Positions 6,426 to 7,812 of a DNA stretch of 7,812 nt are shown in pieces (the first letter of the stretch is position 1; the number at the start of each line of letters is the position of its first letter). The stretch covers positions 1 to 7,812 of the forward strand of contig JAEZQN010000116.1 in NCBI GenBank assembly GCA_023441145.1. The letters are read 5' to 3'. A program made the translations under genes and the position numbers. This DNA comes from Bacillota bacterium. Lineage in GTDB: Bacteria; Bacillota; Clostridia; Lachnospirales; Lachnospiraceae. The notes below the pieces were generated by a model. That model ran no database searches. It worked only from the letters and a program-made list of their open reading frames with translations, and was not told the origin of the DNA.

Positions 6426-6455
6426 ATTATATCACATTACATAGTCGTATGTAAA
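6426..6455 (-). promoter_or_regulatory. Predicted promoter of the HIT gene
   Basis: On the minus strand, -10 TATAAT (6426-6431, full consensus) is preceded by TGA, forming an extended -10. A -35 TTTACA lies at 6450-6455 with an 18-bp spacer. The -35 overlaps the kinase gene's RBS on the other strand. No convincing promoter for the kinase on the + strand was found here; TTTACT at 6415 with TTACAT at 6437 is weak. Confidence 0.65.
6437..6454. promoter_or_regulatory. Perfect 7-bp inverted repeat between the HIT and kinase genes
   Basis: TTACATA-GTCG-TATGTAA is a perfect inverted repeat with a 4-nt centre. It covers most of the HIT promoter's spacer and part of its -35, and touches the first bases of the kinase RBS (6453-6462, AAAAGGAGGG). 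It could be a regulator's operator, or a small hairpin limiting kinase translation. No U-run follows, so it is not a terminator. Confidence 0.45.
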
Positions 6456-6468
6456 AGGAGGGTATCAT

Positions 6469-7209
6469 ATGTTTTCAAATAATACAGAGGAACAACTCTT
6501 AGAGCTTATGAAGGACAACGAGGAATTACTGAACTTATTTCGTCAGTATCAACAGGAAATGTCATTCTTCTTATCTCGTATGACTCACGACATTAAAAAC
6601 CCACTAACACTAATGAACAGTTCCCTGCAACTAATGGAGAAGAAGCAGCCCTCTCTTACAGAGCTTCCTTATTGGGAAAGTATAAAGACAGATTTAAAGG
6701 ATCTATTCTCTTTATTAGATCAACTAAGAAGCTTTCATTATGGAGATCAACTAACACTTTCTTATACAGATATTGCTGCGCTACTAATGGAGCTTACTGC
6801 TAGCTTTGACGCCTTTGCCAGGGAGAAAAACGCCAGACTTACTATTACCTTAATGAACAACTGTCATCCTTATGTAGACAACTACCTATGTGACTCTGTA
6901 AAGCTAAAGGAAGCCCTTGTAAATCTCATTAAGAATAGTGTAGAAGCCGTGGAGAAAGAAGGCCTTGTGTCTATTGTATGCTCTCTGAAGGAGAATTCTC
7001 TTACCCTTGCCATTACAAACACTGGCTCCACTATTGAAGAGGAAGAACGCACAAAGATCTTTACCCCGTTTTACACCACCAAGGCTGGGGGAACAGGCCT
7101 TGGACTACCAACCGTACATAAAATAATAGCTGCCCACAAGGGACAGCTACGTGTAGATTCATTGGATAACAACACAACTTTTACAATTTTTCTTCCAATA
7201 GAGAAGTAA
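6469..7209 (+). CDS. Soluble sensorless histidine kinase (HisKA plus HATPase_c)
   Basis: A 246-residue histidine kinase without signal peptide, membrane helix, PAS or other sensor domain; only about 30 polar residues precede the phosphoacceptor helix. The H box S-R-M-T-H-D-I-K-N-P-L (36-46) gives His40 as phosphorylation site. The N box L-K-E-A-L-V-N-L-I-K-N-S-V-E-A is at 146-160, the F box F-T-P-F-Y-T-T-K at 198-205 and the G2 box G-T-G-L-G-L at 208-213. The G1 box reads I-T-N-T-G-S-T-I, so Asn184 stands where the adenine-binding Asp is usual; this also occurs in other kinases and need not inactivate it. The catalytic part resembles the NtrB/AtoS group. No response regulator lies in the window, so the partner is unknown. 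AAAAGGAGGG upstream is a very strong RBS. The 3' end overlaps the convergent rluA-family gene by 29 bp. Confidence 0.93.
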   Translation: MFSNNTEEQLLELMKDNEELLNLFRQYQQEMSFFLSRMTHDIKNPLTLMNSSLQLMEKKQPSLTELPYWESIKTDLKDLFSLLDQLRSFHYGDQLTLSYTDIAALLMELTASFDAFAREKNARLTITLMNNCHPYVDNYLCDSVKLKEALVNLIKNSVEAVEKEGLVSIVCSLKENSLTLAITNTGSTIEEEERTKIFTPFYTTKAGGTGLGLPTVHKIIAAHKGQLRVDSLDNNTTFTIFLPIEK

Positions 7210-7812
7210 TCTCAAATTGATCAAATGGCATTGCAGAGGGATAAGCACGAAAGCTTATCTCTTTTTTTGTTTTTGGATGAGTAAAGGTTAGGGAGTAAGC
7301 AAACAATGCTACATTGGTCCAGCCTCTTACGTTTTGAAAGGCTTTATTATACTTGGTATCTCCCCAAACGCCTCCAAAATACTTACTCATTTGCAATCGA
7401 ATCTGATGATGTCTACCAGTGAATAAGGCAATCTCAAGCAAACTGACGGGCATCTTTTCCGAGCGATATTCCACTGTAGATGTGGCTAACACCTGGTATC
7501 TTAACTTAGCCTCTTTTGCATCCTTAATCCCTTTTGTGACTATCTTAGAGGTGTTACTACGGGCGTCTTTTACTAGGTAGTCCTGCAAGATACCTTCTTT
7601 TTCTAAAGCTTTAGAAAAATCTGCCGTCACAACAGTAAGGTAGTGCTTCTTCATGGACCCTTCTGTAATCTGCCTACTAAGGTCTGCTGCTGCCTCTTTG
7701 GTCTTGGCATACACCATAACCCCACCTACAGAACGGTCTAGGCGATGAACTACTGCTACATAGGGATTTGGTTTTCCTTCTTTCTCATACAAATAATTCT
7801 TAATCTGACTTG
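7181..7812 (-). CDS. RluA-family pseudouridine synthase, 5' part outside the window
   Basis: The C-terminal 209 residues of an RNA pseudouridine synthase, which isomerises uridine to pseudouridine in rRNA or tRNA. The visible frame is open to the right edge (it begins S-Q-I-K-N-Y-L), so the TTG at 7790-7792 is an internal Leu, not the start. The catalytic motif H-R-L-D-R-S-V-G-G-V-M carries the essential Asp (residue 25 of the visible part). Farther on, L-F-T-G-R-H-H-Q-I-R-L and W-G-D-T-K-Y-N-K are standard family motifs. The missing N-terminal part should hold the beginning of the catalytic fold and any S4 domain. The stop (7181-7183) lies inside the kinase gene, and no terminator follows on the minus strand within it. 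The RNA target cannot be determined from this part. Confidence 0.93.
   Translation of the reverse strand, partial: SQIKNYLYEKEGKPNPYVAVVHRLDRSVGGVMVYAKTKEAAADLSRQITEGSMKKHYLTVVTADFSKALEKEGILQDYLVKDARSNTSKIVTKGIKDAKEAKLRYQVLATSTVEYRSEKMPVSLLEIALFTGRHHQIRLQMSKYFGGVWGDTKYNKAFQNVRGWTNVALFAYSLTFTHPKTKKEISFRAYPSAMPFDQFEITSLLEEKL
7235..7268 (+). terminator. Rho-independent terminator of the kinase gene, inside the rluA-family coding region
   Basis: AGAGGGATAAGC (7235-7246) pairs with GCTTATCTCTTT (7253-7264): seven perfect pairs (GATAAGC/GCTTATC), then two G-T wobbles and three Watson-Crick pairs, around a 6-nt loop. Seven T residues (7262-7268) end it. It starts 26 bp after the kinase stop. On the minus strand the same bases encode T-K-K-E-I-S-F-R-A-Y-P-S of the pseudouridine synthase. 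Confidence 0.8.

Noticed and set aside
7790..7792. TTG as start codon of the pseudouridine synthase
   Set aside because: The frame stays open to the window edge, with sequence typical of the family (IKNYL), and no RBS is seen. The gene continues beyond the window.
1..7812. Defence system, mobile element, phage remnant or CRISPR array
   Set aside because: No transposase, integrase, terminal repeats, spacer-repeat pattern or toxin-antitoxin pair was found. The gene content is housekeeping with uniform base composition.

Overview
The window looks like ordinary chromosomal sequence from a low-GC, Gram-positive anaerobe of the class Clostridia, most likely a Lachnospiraceae-type organism. This rests on the AT-rich base composition, strong AGGAGG-like ribosome binding sites, TTGNNA/TATAAT-like promoters, and the style of several proteins: a 449-residue Firmicute-type glucose-6-phosphate isomerase, a four-cysteine TSCPD protein and an HESD-type MurG. 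Genus-level placement is not possible from the sequence alone. No mobile element, tRNA, rRNA or CRISPR array is visible.

Layout from left to right. (1) An M15-type peptidoglycan peptidase on the + strand (11-610) ends at a strong bidirectional terminator (639-683). (2) Three genes follow on the - strand, read right to left: mtnN (3601-4299), an unrecognised three-helix membrane protein with a long charged tail (2178-3398), and pgi (689-2038). Each has its own recognisable promoter. mtnN has a hairpin terminator behind it; no clear terminator separates the membrane protein gene from pgi. (3) A 250-bp divergent promoter region (4300-4549) fires mtnN leftward and a TSCPD-murG pair rightward (4550-5885). 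(4) A second bidirectional terminator (5902-5946) separates murG from a convergent HIT-family gene (5974-6393, - strand). (5) A 75-bp divergent region carrying a perfect inverted repeat separates the HIT gene from a soluble, sensorless histidine kinase (6469-7209, +). (6) The 3' part of an RluA-family pseudouridine synthase gene (- strand, running off the right edge) overlaps the kinase gene tail to tail. The kinase's apparent terminator lies inside the pseudouridine synthase coding region.

The genes are mostly housekeeping: glycolysis (pgi), recycling of methylthioadenosine and S-adenosylhomocysteine (mtnN), cell wall synthesis (murG), cell wall cleavage (M15), nucleotide hydrolysis (HIT) and RNA modification (rluA family). 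They do not form one pathway. I see no clear new multi-gene system. The least explained items are the 406-residue membrane protein, the orphan kinase with its intergenic inverted repeat, the TSCPD-murG pairing, and the terminator embedded in a coding region.
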